Below, in pieces: positions 63,542 to 64,000 of a DNA stretch of 64,000 nucleotides. Each line of letters begins with the position of its first letter. The first letter of the stretch is position 1. Below the pieces are notes generated by a model. It worked only from the letters and a program-made list of their open reading frames with translations. It was not told the DNA's origin and searched no databases. The DNA comes from Parasutterella secunda (GTDB lineage Bacteria > Pseudomonadota > Gammaproteobacteria > Burkholderiales > Burkholderiaceae_F): positions 1-64,000 of the forward strand of contig NZ_JAMBLT010000005.1 of assembly GCF_023336895.1 (NCBI RefSeq), in the 5' to 3' direction. Made by a program: the position numbers and the translations under genes.

Positions 63542-63578
63542 AAGCCTCCGCAACCTTATGGAAACGGAGGCTTTAGTT
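63542..63578 (+). terminator. Terminator of purL
   Basis: AAGCCTCCG (63542-63550) and CGGAGGCTT (63565-63573) with a 14-base loop, followed by a T-rich tract. Confidence 0.8.
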
Positions 63579-63593
63579 TTTGAAAGGGTGAAA

Positions 63594-64000
63594 ATGCCAT
63601 TTGATTTGTGGGTCAGTTTTACAATCGCCGCCGCGGTTTTAGCGGTTGCTCCCGGTCCGGATAATTTATTTGTTTTACTTCAATCGGCCATGTATGGTGC
63701 GCGTGCGGGCATTTTTGTCACACTGGGGCTTTGTGTAGGGGTATTTATTCAAACTTTATTGGCAGCTTTCGGAGTCGCTGCCGTTGTGGCTGCTTCGCCC
63801 ACGCTTTTGATGATTATTCAATTTGCGGGTGCAGCCTATCTGCTTTATCTTGCTTGGGGCGCTTGGAATGCACCGGTTGGCGGTGCAAGCGGGGAGTCCG
63901 CTAAAAAATATCCACGGCTGAGCAATTTCCAGCTTTGGCGTCGTGGTATTTTGATGAATATCACCAATCCTAAGGTGCTGATCTTTTTCTTAGCGTTTTT
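63594..64000 (+). CDS. LysE/RhtB-family amino acid exporter (partial)
   Basis: The frame opens at ATG 63594 behind AAAGGG and runs off the right edge; about 135 residues are visible. The start MPFDLWVSFTIAAAVLAVAPGPDNLF carries the APGPDN motif and the NITNPKVLIFFLAF segment of LysE-family exporters. Likely six helices when complete. Amino acid substrate unknown. Confidence 0.88.
   Translation, partial: MPFDLWVSFTIAAAVLAVAPGPDNLFVLLQSAMYGARAGIFVTLGLCVGVFIQTLLAAFGVAAVVAASPTLLMIIQFAGAAYLLYLAWGAWNAPVGGASGESAKKYPRLSNFQLWRRGILMNITNPKVLIFFLAF

Overview
The window looks like chromosomal core sequence from a mid-GC betaproteobacterium of the Burkholderiales, most likely a gut Sutterellaceae member (Parasutterella/Sutterella type). 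The evidence is the gene order and families: divergent bamD/rluD with rluD-pgeF, tig-clpP-clpX-lon-tRNAs-ppiD, tsaB-rimI-family 4 uracil-DNA glycosylase, divergent lplT/alr followed by radA, and a single-chain purL of about 1315 residues. A rubrerythrin and an oxalate/formate-type MFS carrier fit a low-oxygen gut lifestyle. This placement is inference from family knowledge; no search was run. I see no phage, insertion sequence, CRISPR array or origin.

Layout. 1-7.8 kb: tail of an unknown gene, a RibD-like pseudogene with two single-base deletions, rubrerythrin, the divergent copper pair copZ/copA, an aromatic amino acid exporter with an unlisted 54-residue membrane protein in its operon, two tRNA-Ser genes around a thioredoxin-like gene, and an MFS carrier. 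7.8-14.3 kb: a lipoprotein hydrolase, rmuC plus a 32-residue membrane peptide, an operon mdh-PIN-amidase, and an orphan amino acid binding protein. 14.8-25.9 kb: a secreted coiled-coil protein, a YoaA-type helicase joined to a SWIM/SNF2 helicase, bamD, rluD, pgeF, rimO, mtgA. 25.8-34.1 kb (minus strand): mfd followed by a TolC-HlyD-permease-permease exporter that has no ATPase gene. 34.2-46.7 kb: EamA carrier, ispD-ispF, an EnvZ/OmpR pair, tsaB-rimI-udg, lplT, alr, radA, a UreE-like protein with a very His/Cys-rich tail, and a YbaK-like editing protein. 46.7-64 kb: tRNA-Leu, yqhD, the tig-clpP-clpX-alaX-lon proteostasis block with a sigma-32-type promoter before lon, tRNA-Val and four identical tRNA-Asp genes, ppiD, nnr, purL and a truncated LysE-family gene.

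How it fits together: most genes are housekeeping (protein quality control, outer membrane assembly, translation fidelity, DNA repair, purine and isoprenoid synthesis, peptidoglycan). The items that stand out are the UreE-like metal-binding protein with alternating CCC and CxC clusters, the ATPase-less exporter operon, a malate dehydrogenase whose coenzyme-selecting residues look altered toward NADP, the mdh-PIN-amidase operon, and the two different dyads between copZ and copA. I do not see a clearly new multi-gene system; the UreE-like protein is the best candidate for something undescribed.
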